Assembly: GCA_015057205.1 (NCBI GenBank)
Contig: SVEW01000003.1
Location: forward strand, 1-33,621
Reading direction: 5' to 3'
Length of the DNA: 33,621 bases
Source of the DNA: Lachnospiraceae bacterium
GTDB lineage: Bacteria > Bacillota > Clostridia > Lachnospirales > Lachnospiraceae
Position numbers and translations under genes: made by a program. Under the pieces are notes generated by a model, which was not told where the DNA came from, ran no database searches, and saw only the letters and a program-made list of their open reading frames with translations. Every line of letters begins with the position of its first letter. Within the stretch, counting starts at the first letter, position 1. Below are positions 14,739-23,032 of the stretch, piece by piece.

Positions 14739-17396
14739 TTACTGAATCTGCTCAGATAAAACATCTTTTGCTTTCTTCAGTGCATCTGCGATTCCAGCCG
14801 GATTCTTACCTCCGGCCTGTGCCATATTTGGACGACCACCGCCGCCACCGCCTACAAGACCGGCAACGTTCTTAATTAACATACCTGCATGGGCTCCCTT
14901 CTTCATAGCACCATCCGTTGCCATGGCTACCAGGTTCACTTTTCCTTCGAATTCCGAAGCAAGTAAAATCACGCCCTCGCCTAACTTCTCTTTCAATGAG
15001 TCGCCAAGCTCTCGCAGATTGTTCATATCTACATTCTTAACATCCGTTGCCAGGAAGGAAATACCCTTCACATCCACAACGTTATCTAATACATCACCAA
15101 GTGCCTCTTTCGCTGCTGCACTCTTCAGACTCTCATTCTCACTGCTTAAGTTCTTTACTTCCGCAAGCAGGCTGCTTACACGATGTTCCACCTCTGCCGG
15201 AGATGTCTTAAGAAGCTCACAAGCCTTATTTAAGCGTGCTTCTGCCTCTTTATAATAAGCAAACAGTCCGTCTGCCGTAATTGCCTCTATACGACGCACA
15301 CCGGCTGCTACACCTGTCTCAGAAAGAATCTTAAACGCTACGATGGAACCGGTATTCTTAACATGAGTACCACCACACAATTCCACGGAGAAATCTCCCA
15401 TAGAAACCACACGTACCTTGTCGCCATACTTCTCACTAAAAAGTGCCATAGCGCCGGTCTTCTTCGCTTCTTCCATGGTCATAACGTCCGTACGAACCTC
15501 TAAATCATTCTGAATCTGTTCATTTACAAGATCTTCTACCTTCTGAATCTCTTCTGCAGTCATTGCCGTAAAATGAGAAAAGTCAAAACGCAATCGGTCT
15601 GCATTAACATCAGAACCCTGCTGTTCTACATGTGTTCCAAGAACAGTACGAAGTGCCTTCTGTAACAAATGGGTTGCACTGTGGTTCTTACCGGAACATA
15701 AACGATTCTTCTTATCTACGATAAGGGTAACCGAATCATTCATGGAAAACATACCGCTACTTACCACACCGATATGACCAATCTTACCACCGGATAATTT
15801 CTTGGTATCTTTCACTTCGAAGGTACCGTTCGCACTTTCAATTACACCGATATCCGCTGCCTGACCACCACTTGTGGCATAGAACGGAGTCTCCTCTACG
15901 ATAATGGTTCCTTCACTACCCTCTGCTAAGGTATCCACTACTTCTGTAGTAGAAGTCATTGCAATTATCTTTGATTCTTTCGTTAACGTATCATAACCCA
16001 CAAACGTTGAGGTCATAGCCGGATCAAGCTGTTCGTAAACCGTTGCGTCAGCACCCATGTAGTTGGTCTCTTTGCGGGCTGCTTTCGCCATCTTACGCTG
16101 CTTATCCATCTCAGCTTTAAACCCATCTTCATCTACGGAATATCCCTTCTCTTCGAGAATCTCGACGGTTAAATCATATGGGAATCCATAGGTATCATAC
16201 AACTTAAAGGTATTCTCACCGGAAAGAACTTTCTCATTCTTCTTAGCCATCTCACCCATCATGTCATTCAAAATAGAAAGACCCTGGTCAATGGTCTTAG
16301 AGAACTGTTTCTCTTCCTGTGCGAATACTTTCAGAATAAATTCTTTCTTCTCTTCTAACTCCGGATAGCCATCCTTACACTCACGAATCACTACCTGGCA
16401 AAGCTCTGCAAGGAACTCACCCTGCATACCCAATAATTTACCGTGACGAGCCGCACGACGAATCAAACGACGAAGTACATAGCCACGTCCTTCATTACTC
16501 GGCATAACACCATCAGAAATCAGGAATGTAGAAGAACGAATATGGTCGCAAATCAAACGAATGGATACATCATCCTTCTCGTTCTGTCTATAACTCTTCT
16601 TTGCAGCATCACAAATAGCATCACGAATCGCCTTCATAGTGTCGATATCAAAAATAGTATCCACATCCTGAACAACCACTGCAAGACGCTCAAGTCCCAT
16701 ACCGGTATCAATGTTCTTCTGCTCTAATAATTCATAATTACCCTTGCCGTCACCTTCAAACTGGGTAAATACGTTATTCCATACTTCCATATAACGGTCG
16801 CACTCACACCCAACTTTGCAATCCGGTCTTCCGCAACCATATTTCTCTCCACGGTCATAATAAATTTCGGAACATGGACCACACGGGCCTGCACCATGCT
16901 CCCAGAAGTTATCGCATTTTCCATCTTCATCACGGTAGAAACGAGTAATCTTCTCTGCCGGTACCCCAATCTTCTTGGTCCAGATATCAAATGCTTCCTC
17001 ATCCTCAAAATAAATGGATGGATATAAACGCTCCGGATCCAGACCGATTACTTCTGTCAGATATTCCCAGGACCAGGTCAGCGCCTCTTCCTTGAAATAA
17101 TCTCCAAATGAGAAGTTACCAAGCATCTCGAAAAATGTAAGATGTCTTGCGGTCTTGCCTACGTTCTCAATATCATTGGTTCGTACACACTTCTGGCATG
17201 TACAGACTCTCTTGCGTGGTGGAACCTCCTGTCCGGTAAAATACGGCTTCAGTGGTGCCATTCCCGCATTAATTAATAGTAAACTCTTATCATTGTGTGG
17301 TACCAATGAGAAACTCTTCATTGCTAGATGATCCTTGGATTCAAAGAACTCTAAGAATGAACGTCGTAACTCATTTACTCCAAAATACTTACTCAA
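14739..17396 (-). CDS. alaS: alanyl-tRNA synthetase
   Basis: A full-length 885-aa enzyme that charges tRNA-Ala and edits mischarged Ser and Gly. The start is a TTG at 17394-17396 with GGAGG seven bases upstream (MSKYFGVNELRR). Class II catalytic core: TARHLTFFEMLGNFSFGDYFK region and DTGMGLERLA. Editing domain: the HSATHLLQKALR zinc-ligand pair and CGGTH. The glycine-rich C-Ala domain near the end contains VGGGGGGRPNMAQAGG. An extra cysteine cluster (CGRPDCKVGCECDRY) in the aminoacylation domain is common in clostridial AlaRS. The 48-aa membrane protein gene lies 27 bases upstream, probably in the same transcript. No T-box leader was seen nearby. Confidence 0.97.
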   Translation of the reverse strand: MSKYFGVNELRRSFLEFFESKDHLAMKSFSLVPHNDKSLLLINAGMAPLKPYFTGQEVPPRKRVCTCQKCVRTNDIENVGKTARHLTFFEMLGNFSFGDYFKEEALTWSWEYLTEVIGLDPERLYPSIYFEDEEAFDIWTKKIGVPAEKITRFYRDEDGKCDNFWEHGAGPCGPCSEIYYDRGEKYGCGRPDCKVGCECDRYMEVWNNVFTQFEGDGKGNYELLEQKNIDTGMGLERLAVVVQDVDTIFDIDTMKAIRDAICDAAKKSYRQNEKDDVSIRLICDHIRSSTFLISDGVMPSNEGRGYVLRRLIRRAARHGKLLGMQGEFLAELCQVVIRECKDGYPELEEKKEFILKVFAQEEKQFSKTIDQGLSILNDMMGEMAKKNEKVLSGENTFKLYDTYGFPYDLTVEILEEKGYSVDEDGFKAEMDKQRKMAKAARKETNYMGADATVYEQLDPAMTSTFVGYDTLTKESKIIAMTSTTEVVDTLAEGSEGTIIVEETPFYATSGGQAADIGVIESANGTFEVKDTKKLSGGKIGHIGVVSSGMFSMNDSVTLIVDKKNRLCSGKNHSATHLLQKALRTVLGTHVEQQGSDVNADRLRFDFSHFTAMTAEEIQKVEDLVNEQIQNDLEVRTDVMTMEEAKKTGAMALFSEKYGDKVRVVSMGDFSVELCGGTHVKNTGSIVAFKILSETGVAAGVRRIEAITADGLFAYYKEAEARLNKACELLKTSPAEVEHRVSSLLAEVKNLSSENESLKSAAAKEALGDVLDNVVDVKGISFLATDVKNVDMNNLRELGDSLKEKLGEGVILLASEFEGKVNLVAMATDGAMKKGAHAGMLIKNVAGLVGGGGGGRPNMAQAGGKNPAGIADALKKAKDVLSEQIQ

Positions 17397-17423
17397 AATC
17401 TTTCCTCCAAACGGTATTAAAGT

Positions 17424-17570
17424 CTAATTCTTCTTTGTCTCCTCCACCGGCTGTGACGCGTCCTTTCTCTTTCTGGCTACCATTCCAAGCCAAAAGCCTA
17501 ATGCAGACACTGCTGCAAATACAAGTAACAAAACTACCTGATTAAAAAATGCATTAAAAAAAGTGATCAT
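17424..17570 (-). CDS. small single-pass membrane protein, 48 aa
   Basis: A short gene with a very good ribosome binding site (AAGGAGG, six bases before the ATG at 17568-17570). The product starts MITFFNAFFNQVVLLLVFAA. It has one transmembrane helix (about residues 11-30), then a basic cluster (ARKRK) and a polar tail (QPVEETKKN), so the N-terminus is probably outside. No family is recognised. It lies between rnhA (50 bases) and alaS (27 bases) on the same strand and is likely co-transcribed with both. Confidence 0.7.
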   Translation of the reverse strand: MITFFNAFFNQVVLLLVFAAVSALGFWLGMVARKRKDASQPVEETKKN

Positions 17571-17620
17571 TGCGTTACCTCCTTAAGAAAACTACATTCG
17601 TTTATTATAGCGTAAATCCC

Positions 17621-18097
17621 TTAGGATTTCAACTCGACATCCTCCATGCGCTCATCCGAATCCGCCGCGGCCGTTGCCAACTCGTCGCATCGTTCATTAT
17701 ACACATGCCCTGCATGTCCCTTCACCCAGCAAAACGTAACCTGATGTTGTTCGGTTGCCGCCACCAGTCGTTTCCATAAATCCACATTCTTAACCGGCTT
17801 CTTATCCGCTTTCTTCCAGTTGTTCTTTACCCAGGAACCAATCCAGTTCTGGTTAAAAGCATCAATTACATACTTGGAATCCGATGTAAACACAACTTCG
17901 CAAGGACGATTCAACGCCTCAAACCCTACGATAGCACCCATCAGCTCCATACGATTGTTCGTCGTATTCACGTAGCCTCCGGAATACTCCCGAATGTGTT
18001 CTTCCCCTTTCGGATCCACGTAACGAAGCACTGTGCCGTAACCTCCCGGCCCCGGATTGCCTCGCGCCGAGCCATCGGAATAAATTTCTACTTTCAA
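17621..18097 (-). CDS. rnhA: ribonuclease HI
   Basis: A 158-aa RNase HI that removes RNA from RNA-DNA hybrids. The start is the TTG at 18095-18097 (protein MKVEIYSDGSARGNPGPGG), chosen because AAAGGAGG precedes it and residues upstream have no family match. Catalytic carboxylates are visible: D8 (YSDGS), E51 (NRMELMGA), D73 (TSDSKYV) and D138 (ERCDELA). The loop histidine lies in WVKGHAGH. Length is typical of bacterial type 1 enzymes. An extended -10 promoter lies about 30 bases upstream. Confidence 0.95.
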   Translation of the reverse strand: MKVEIYSDGSARGNPGPGGYGTVLRYVDPKGEEHIREYSGGYVNTTNNRMELMGAIVGFEALNRPCEVVFTSDSKYVIDAFNQNWIGSWVKNNWKKADKKPVKNVDLWKRLVAATEQHQVTFCWVKGHAGHVYNERCDELATAAADSDERMEDVELKS

Positions 18098-18127
18098 AAA
18101 AGCTATCCTCCTTTGGTCTATTACTAC

Positions 18128-18136
18128 ATTATAGCA
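18128..18136 (-). promoter_or_regulatory. extended -10 promoter element of rnhA
   Basis: The minus strand carries TGCTATAAT (18128-18136), a perfect -10 with the TG extension. The base string 17 upstream (TAGGAA) is a poor -35, as often found with extended -10 promoters. It would drive rnhA, the 48-aa gene and alaS. Confidence 0.6.
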
Positions 18137-18182
18137 TAACTCTTTCATTTTTCCTACGTTATCTTTTGTACTTTTTTGTGAA

Positions 18183-19658
18183 TCATATGATAATACAAAC
18201 CATTCCACCGTTTAAATCGTTCACAATCTTTTCCATACTCTCCATTAATTTCCGTTGACTTTCTTCATCCATCATGGCAATTTTGCGTTGCATCCCCTCT
18301 TCCACCAGTTCTCCAACGGTTTTTCCAAAGATGTTGATATTCAAAAAATCACTTTTTTCCTTTCCTTCCTCCTTCATATAAGCAAGAAGTCCTTCCGCCT
18401 GTTCCCTGCTTCCTACAATGGGCGCAATTTCCGTTTCAATATTCGCTTTGATCAAATGCACCGATGGCGAAAATGCCTTGATTTTAATTCCATATTTATT
18501 GCCGTGTTTCACAAGCTGAGGTTCTTTTAACGTAATTTCTGACAACTGCGGTTTCATTACCCCATACCCCTTGCGATGCACATTGTCAAAAGCTTCTGCC
18601 AGACTGCTTACCCGCTTTTTCTGAGAGGATAACTCTACCAGCAAGTTTAATAGTTCTGCCTCGCCTGCGATGGTTTCCCCCGTTAGATTGCTGATGTATC
18701 CATAGTAACAGGATTGTGGCACCAACAAGGTAAACACAACTTCTCCGCCAGCCGGATTTATCTCTTTTTTACGCACCTCACTAACCAACCCTTCTCCACT
18801 TATGGGCTCTTTGCCCATCACCTGGTTCATGACCTGCATATGTTGAATCATTTGGCGCCCTGTTTTCAAAAGCGATTCCATCACCTCATTTTCTTCCGGC
18901 AACGTTCTGGTCCATTCCGGAATTTCGAAGTACCAGCGCATAATCGGAAATTCATACAACAGGGTTTCCAAAAGCTCCTGCCCATCCTTCTGCGAAAATT
19001 GCTCCACATTCATCGGCACCACGGTTACCTGATATCGCTCCCTTAGGGTTTTTGCCAATGTTTTGGTCTCTTCCGCGTAGGGGTGATTGGTATTTAACAC
19101 CACAACAAACGGTTTTCCAATTTTCTTTAATTCCTGCACCGTCTCTTCTTCTGCCACTTCGTAAGCCATCCGCGGAATGTCCGTAAAACTGCCATCCGTC
19201 GTCATAACAATCCCGAGAGTCGCATGTTCATGAATCACTTTTTGTGTTCCCACTCGCGCTGCCTTGGAAAAAGGAATTTCACTGTCAAACCAGGGTGTGT
19301 GAACCATACGCTCCGTCCCATTTTCCATATGCCCTTCCACGCCGTCAATCATAAAACCGACGCAATCCACTAACCGCACCCTGCATTTCGTTTGTTCATC
19401 CAATACAATCTCCGCCGCCTTTGCCGGAACAAACTTCGGCTCCGTAGTCATAATGGTTTTGCCCTGAGCCGCCTGTGGTAATTCATCAATCGCTTCCTGC
19501 CTTCCCACTTCGTCTGTCAAAAACGGCAATACACACGCTTCCATAAAACGCTTGATAAACGTACTCTTCCCTGTTCGTACCGGTCCTACGACCCCAAGGT
19601 AAATCTCCCCATTGGTCCGCATTCGAATATCCTGATAAACTGAAAAATTCATATCCAT
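18183..19658 (-). CDS. spoIVA: stage IV sporulation protein A (coat morphogenetic ATPase)
   Basis: SpoIVA hydrolyses ATP to polymerise on the forespore surface and anchors the coat. The ATG at 19656-19658 (MDMNFSVYQDIRMRTNGE) has AAGGTGA four bases upstream; a longer frame has no family match. The Walker A motif GVVGPVRTGKSTFIKRF (about residues 22-38) is the SpoIVA signature. The 492-aa length and hydrophobic end VCIII fit. DCVGFMIDGVEGH and VVLNTNHPY complete the GTPase-like fold. It is alone in its transcript, behind a sigma-E-type promoter at 19681-19709 and downstream of the nfnB terminator. Confidence 0.96.
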   Translation of the reverse strand: MDMNFSVYQDIRMRTNGEIYLGVVGPVRTGKSTFIKRFMEACVLPFLTDEVGRQEAIDELPQAAQGKTIMTTEPKFVPAKAAEIVLDEQTKCRVRLVDCVGFMIDGVEGHMENGTERMVHTPWFDSEIPFSKAARVGTQKVIHEHATLGIVMTTDGSFTDIPRMAYEVAEEETVQELKKIGKPFVVVLNTNHPYAEETKTLAKTLRERYQVTVVPMNVEQFSQKDGQELLETLLYEFPIMRWYFEIPEWTRTLPEENEVMESLLKTGRQMIQHMQVMNQVMGKEPISGEGLVSEVRKKEINPAGGEVVFTLLVPQSCYYGYISNLTGETIAGEAELLNLLVELSSQKKRVSSLAEAFDNVHRKGYGVMKPQLSEITLKEPQLVKHGNKYGIKIKAFSPSVHLIKANIETEIAPIVGSREQAEGLLAYMKEEGKEKSDFLNINIFGKTVGELVEEGMQRKIAMMDEESQRKLMESMEKIVNDLNGGMVCIII

Positions 19659-19680
19659 AAAATCACCTTCCTCATAGCAT

Positions 19681-19709
19681 AGTCTATGAATCTTTCGTGA
19701 TAAGTATGA
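19681..19709 (-). promoter_or_regulatory. sigma-E-type promoter of spoIVA
   Basis: TCATACT (19703-19709) and CATAGACT (19681-19688) on the minus strand are 14 bases apart; the -10 matches seven of eight sigma-E consensus positions. spoIVA is sigma-E-dependent in Bacillus. Confidence 0.7.
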
Positions 19710-19711
19710 AC

Positions 19712-19771
19712 AAAAAAACATCCTCAAATTGTGGGATTTTATAAGCGCATGCGCTCCCACTTTTGAGGATG
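19712..19771 (-). terminator. strong terminator after nfnB
   Basis: On the minus strand the outer arms CATCCTCAAA and TTTGAGGATG enclose further paired segments (GTGGGA with TCCCAC, and a GCGCATGCGC core) and are followed by seven T. It closes the ABC-COG0523-NfnAB operon. Confidence 0.92.
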
Positions 19772-19786
19772 TCTATTGATTCGTCT

Positions 19787-21166
19787 CTATTTACTTAAAT
19801 ACTCATGAATACCCTTCGCTGCCGCTTTTCCGGCTCCCATGGCCAGAATTACCGTTGCCGCTCCGGTAACTGCATCACCGCCTGCAAACACACCGGCCTT
19901 ACTGGTCTGCCCATTTGCTTCATCTGCGACAATACATTTTTTCTTATTAGCCTCAAGGCCTTCGGTTGTGGATGTAATCAATGGGTTTGGCGATGTTCCC
20001 AAAGACATGATTACAGTATCCGCCTCGATTTCAAACTCAGATCCCGGCACCTCAACCGGTCTTCTTCTTCCGGAAGCATCCGGTTCGCCCAATTCCATCT
20101 TGATAACACGAATGCCCTTTACCCAGCCATCTTCGTTAACCAAAATTTCCGTTGGGTTGGTCAAAAGATTAAATACTACTCCCTCTTCTTTTGCATGATG
20201 TACTTCCTCTACTCGCGCCGGAAGCTCTGCTTCACTACGACGGTAAACAATATGCACATCCGCACCAAGACGAAGGGCTGTTCTTGCTGCGTCCATGGCT
20301 ACATTTCCACCACCTACAACAACAACCTTCTGTCCTGCATGAATCGGGGTTTCATACTGTTTAAATGCCTTCATCAGGTTATTTCTGGTTAAATACTCAT
20401 TGGCAGAAAATACGCCGTTGGCATTCTCTCCCGGAATCCCCATGAATTTCGGAAGTCCTGCACCGGAACCGATAAATACTGCTTCAAAGCCTTCTTCTTC
20501 CATCAATTCATCGATGGTAACAGACTTACCGATGATAACGTTTTTCTCAATCTTAACACCAAGGCTCTTAACATTCTCCACTTCCTTGGCAACCACCTTC
20601 TCTTTTGGAAGACGGAATTCCGGAATGCCATATACCAACACTCCACCTGCTTCGTGCAATGCCTCAAAAATGGTTACGTCATAACCGATTCTTGCCAGAT
20701 CACCGGCACAGGTAAGTCCTGCAGGGCCGGAACCAATAACAGCCACCTTCTTGCCATTCTTCTCTTTTGCCGGTTGTGGTTTCACACCATGTTCAGAAGC
20801 CCAATCCGCTACAAAACGCTCTAATTTACCAATGGCAACCGCTTCGCCTTTCACGCCGCGAATACACTTGCCCTCGCACTGGCTTTCCTGTGGGCATACA
20901 CGACCACATACTGCAGGTAATGCAGAGGATTCGGAAATAATTTCATACGCTTTCTCGAAATTGCGGTTCTTAACCTGCTCAATAAATGCCGGAATGTTAA
21001 TGGATACCGGACATCCACTTACACACATAGGATTCTTACAGTTTAAGCAACGACCTGCCTCTTCAACTGCCTCTTCCTCTGTGTATCCCAAACATACTTC
21101 ATCAAAATTGGTTGCACGTACCTTTGCGTCCTGTTCGGTAATCGGTACTCGTTTCATCATATCCAT
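19787..21166 (-). CDS. nfnB: NfnB-type NADPH-binding flavoprotein (GltA-like; ferredoxin:NADP oxidoreductase subunit)
   Basis: A 459-aa FAD and Fe-S protein of the glutamate-synthase small-subunit family. N-terminal cysteines C40, C43, C48, C52 and C87, C91, C97, C101 (CLNCKNPMCVSGC and CGRVCPQESQCEGKC) hold two [4Fe-4S] clusters. The FAD site is VAVIGSGPAG (142-150) and the NADPH site is VVVGGGNVAMDAA. Because the gene directly follows an NfnA-like gene (TAATG overlap) and no large GltB subunit is present, I assign it to NfnAB. That complex couples NADPH oxidation or formation with NADH and ferredoxin by flavin bifurcation. The alternative is a stand-alone NADPH glutamate synthase small subunit, the usual automatic label. 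GGAGG lies in the end of nfnA. Confidence 0.85.
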   Translation of the reverse strand: MDMMKRVPITEQDAKVRATNFDEVCLGYTEEEAVEEAGRCLNCKNPMCVSGCPVSINIPAFIEQVKNRNFEKAYEIISESSALPAVCGRVCPQESQCEGKCIRGVKGEAVAIGKLERFVADWASEHGVKPQPAKEKNGKKVAVIGSGPAGLTCAGDLARIGYDVTIFEALHEAGGVLVYGIPEFRLPKEKVVAKEVENVKSLGVKIEKNVIIGKSVTIDELMEEEGFEAVFIGSGAGLPKFMGIPGENANGVFSANEYLTRNNLMKAFKQYETPIHAGQKVVVVGGGNVAMDAARTALRLGADVHIVYRRSEAELPARVEEVHHAKEEGVVFNLLTNPTEILVNEDGWVKGIRVIKMELGEPDASGRRRPVEVPGSEFEIEADTVIMSLGTSPNPLITSTTEGLEANKKKCIVADEANGQTSKAGVFAGGDAVTGAATVILAMGAGKAAAKGIHEYLSK

Positions 21167-22053
21167 TAGTTGTCACCTCCGCAATTTCCACATCCGCCAT
21201 GATGTGTTTTTCCTTCGCGTAATCGTAATAACGCGCGTCCTTCTTCCGTCTTGTACATCTGCTGACGTTTCATTGCTTCGTCAAAATTAATCAGATGTCC
21301 GTCAAATTCCGGACCGTCTACGCAGGCAAACTTAATCTCATCCCCAACACTCAATCGGCAGGCACCACACATACCGGTACCATCCACCATAATCGGGTTC
21401 ATGGAAACAATGGTTGGAATATTAAATTTCTTGGTTGTCAAACAACAGAATTTCATCATAATCATAGGTCCAATGGAAACGCAGACATCATACTGTTTTC
21501 CTTCTGCTACCAAATCTTCGATAACTTTCGTTACCATACCACTTCTTCCATAGCTTCCATCATCGGTGGTAATATAGAGATTGCCGGCAACTGCCTCCAT
21601 CTCTTTTTCCAGGATAATCAAATCCTTAGTCTTGGCACCCACAATTACATCCGCATCAATGCCATGCTCATGAAGCCATTTTACCTGCGGATATACCGGA
21701 GCGGTGCCAACACCACCTGCAACAAAAAGAATTTTCTTTTTCTTGGTTTCTTCTACGTCATCCGTGACTAACTCGGATGGATTTCCCAAAGGTCCTACCA
21801 CATCCATAAAGCTATCACCGGCCTTTAATGCGGTCATAGCTTCTGTTGATGCGCCTACGGGCTGAAAAACGATTGTGACGGTTTCCTGCTGGCGATCATA
21901 ATCGCAAATCGTAAGCGGAATGCGCTCTCCTTCCTCATCGGTTTTGACGATTAAAAACTGTCCCGGTAAGCAATGTTTTGCCACACGCGGTGCCTTCACA
22001 ACCATGAGATAAATATTCTCATTAAGCTTTTCGGCCTTCAAAATTGAATACAT
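21166..22053 (-). CDS. nfnA: NfnA-type FAD/[2Fe-2S] subunit (dihydroorotate-dehydrogenase electron-transfer-like)
   Basis: A 295-aa protein of the PyrK/sulfide-dehydrogenase-beta family. RIPLTICDYD (about 44-53) is the FAD-binding motif and FVAGGVGTAPVYP the NAD(H) site. DGTGMCGACRL with a later Cys (D224, C229, C232, C244) is the [2Fe-2S] ligand set as in NfnA. Extra cysteines at the C-terminus (GGCGNCGG) are unusual enough to note. It starts at an ATG with GAGGAA upstream. Its stop overlaps the nfnB start by one base, showing coupling. A PyrK assignment is less likely because no pyrD is nearby. Confidence 0.85.
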   Translation of the reverse strand: MYSILKAEKLNENIYLMVVKAPRVAKHCLPGQFLIVKTDEEGERIPLTICDYDRQQETVTIVFQPVGASTEAMTALKAGDSFMDVVGPLGNPSELVTDDVEETKKKKILFVAGGVGTAPVYPQVKWLHEHGIDADVIVGAKTKDLIILEKEMEAVAGNLYITTDDGSYGRSGMVTKVIEDLVAEGKQYDVCVSIGPMIMMKFCCLTTKKFNIPTIVSMNPIMVDGTGMCGACRLSVGDEIKFACVDGPEFDGHLINFDEAMKRQQMYKTEEGRALLRLREGKTHHGGCGNCGGDN

Positions 22054-22081
22054 GAAATTGTTCCTCCCTCATACATGCTAT

Positions 22082-23023
22082 TTAATTAAAATATACCAGT
22101 TCGTCTTCTGGTTTTTCTGCCTCTTTGATTTCTTTTACATAAAGAACCGGCCCCTTGCCGCGATATTCTTTGGCAAATTCGGTCTTCATCTCTGCTGTTA
22201 CCCATATCCATGACTTGTGTGGAATTTCTTTGGATTTGTCGTATTTTGCTTTAAATCCGATAAACTGAATATCTTCAACACAACAGGTCATGGCAAAACG
22301 CCCCGGCACAAAGGTGCCTTTTTTCATTTTATCCGGGTTATACACAAGGGCAAGGAATTTCACCGTCTTGCCATCGTATTTCCGCGGATTCTCCTGTGCA
22401 TCGATAAACCAGATTCCATAATCCATATCCGTAATCTCAATGGTATCTTGCGTAATATCATACGGCAATGGTTCCGGTGTTTCATCGATGGTGCCATCCT
22501 TCTTCTCATAAACAATCTGTGCCCGACGGTTGTTGGTCTTTACCGCCGTACGGAATTTAATTTTCGGCGTATTCTCGTCACTGCGGTTAAAAATAACCAC
22601 ATCCGACAAAAACAACTGCTCCATCATCATGGCACGCATATTGGTCAGGTAGTTCTCAAACGTTGTAGAATCCACCGTAGTCAACACCTGCACCAGTTCA
22701 CAGCTTTCCGGCAATACTTCTTCTGCAAAATCTGCAACTTCCCAGGTTCCGTTATATTCGATAAAAATATTATCCGGCCAGTATTCCCGCACACACTTAT
22801 CAATAAACTCTTTATTGAACTCTTCTTTTTTCTCAACAAACACTATAGACGTGTTCATTTTCTCCAATTTGTCTTCGTCAAACTCCTCATCACCATCTTC
22901 GCAAACGATAATCAGGTTCTTTGAACCGATTCCAAACCCATTTTCCACCAGGGTTTCTTTAATCAGGGTAGTTTTTCCACTATCCATGAAACCGGTAAAC
23001 AGATATACACCAATTGTATCCAT
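22082..23023 (-). CDS. COG0523-like P-loop protein fused to a DUF1980/YcgQ-like domain
   Basis: A 313-aa protein. The N-terminal half is a CobW/COG0523-like nucleotide-binding fold with Walker A TGFMDSGKTTLIK (about 10-22), but it lacks the metal-binding CxCC motif found in its neighbour; the corresponding place reads CEDGDEEFDEDK. The C-terminal half (about 195-305) contains GRFAMTCCVEDIQFIGF and SWIWVTAEM, which resemble the C-terminal domain of YcgQ/DUF1980 proteins of Gram-positive zinc-limitation operons. The Cys-Cys pair is a candidate metal site. It sits ten bases after the His-rich COG0523 gene, in the same operon. A role in metal handling is inferred from domains and context, not shown. 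Confidence 0.7.
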   Translation of the reverse strand: MDTIGVYLFTGFMDSGKTTLIKETLVENGFGIGSKNLIIVCEDGDEEFDEDKLEKMNTSIVFVEKKEEFNKEFIDKCVREYWPDNIFIEYNGTWEVADFAEEVLPESCELVQVLTTVDSTTFENYLTNMRAMMMEQLFLSDVVIFNRSDENTPKIKFRTAVKTNNRRAQIVYEKKDGTIDETPEPLPYDITQDTIEITDMDYGIWFIDAQENPRKYDGKTVKFLALVYNPDKMKKGTFVPGRFAMTCCVEDIQFIGFKAKYDKSKEIPHKSWIWVTAEMKTEFAKEYRGKGPVLYVKEIKEAEKPEDELVYFN

Positions 23024-23032
23024 GTTGCTCTC

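Noticed and set aside
17571..17620. T-box or other amino acid riboswitch before alaS or argS
   Set aside because: Upstream gaps are too short and no T-box sequence or antiterminator could be recognised.
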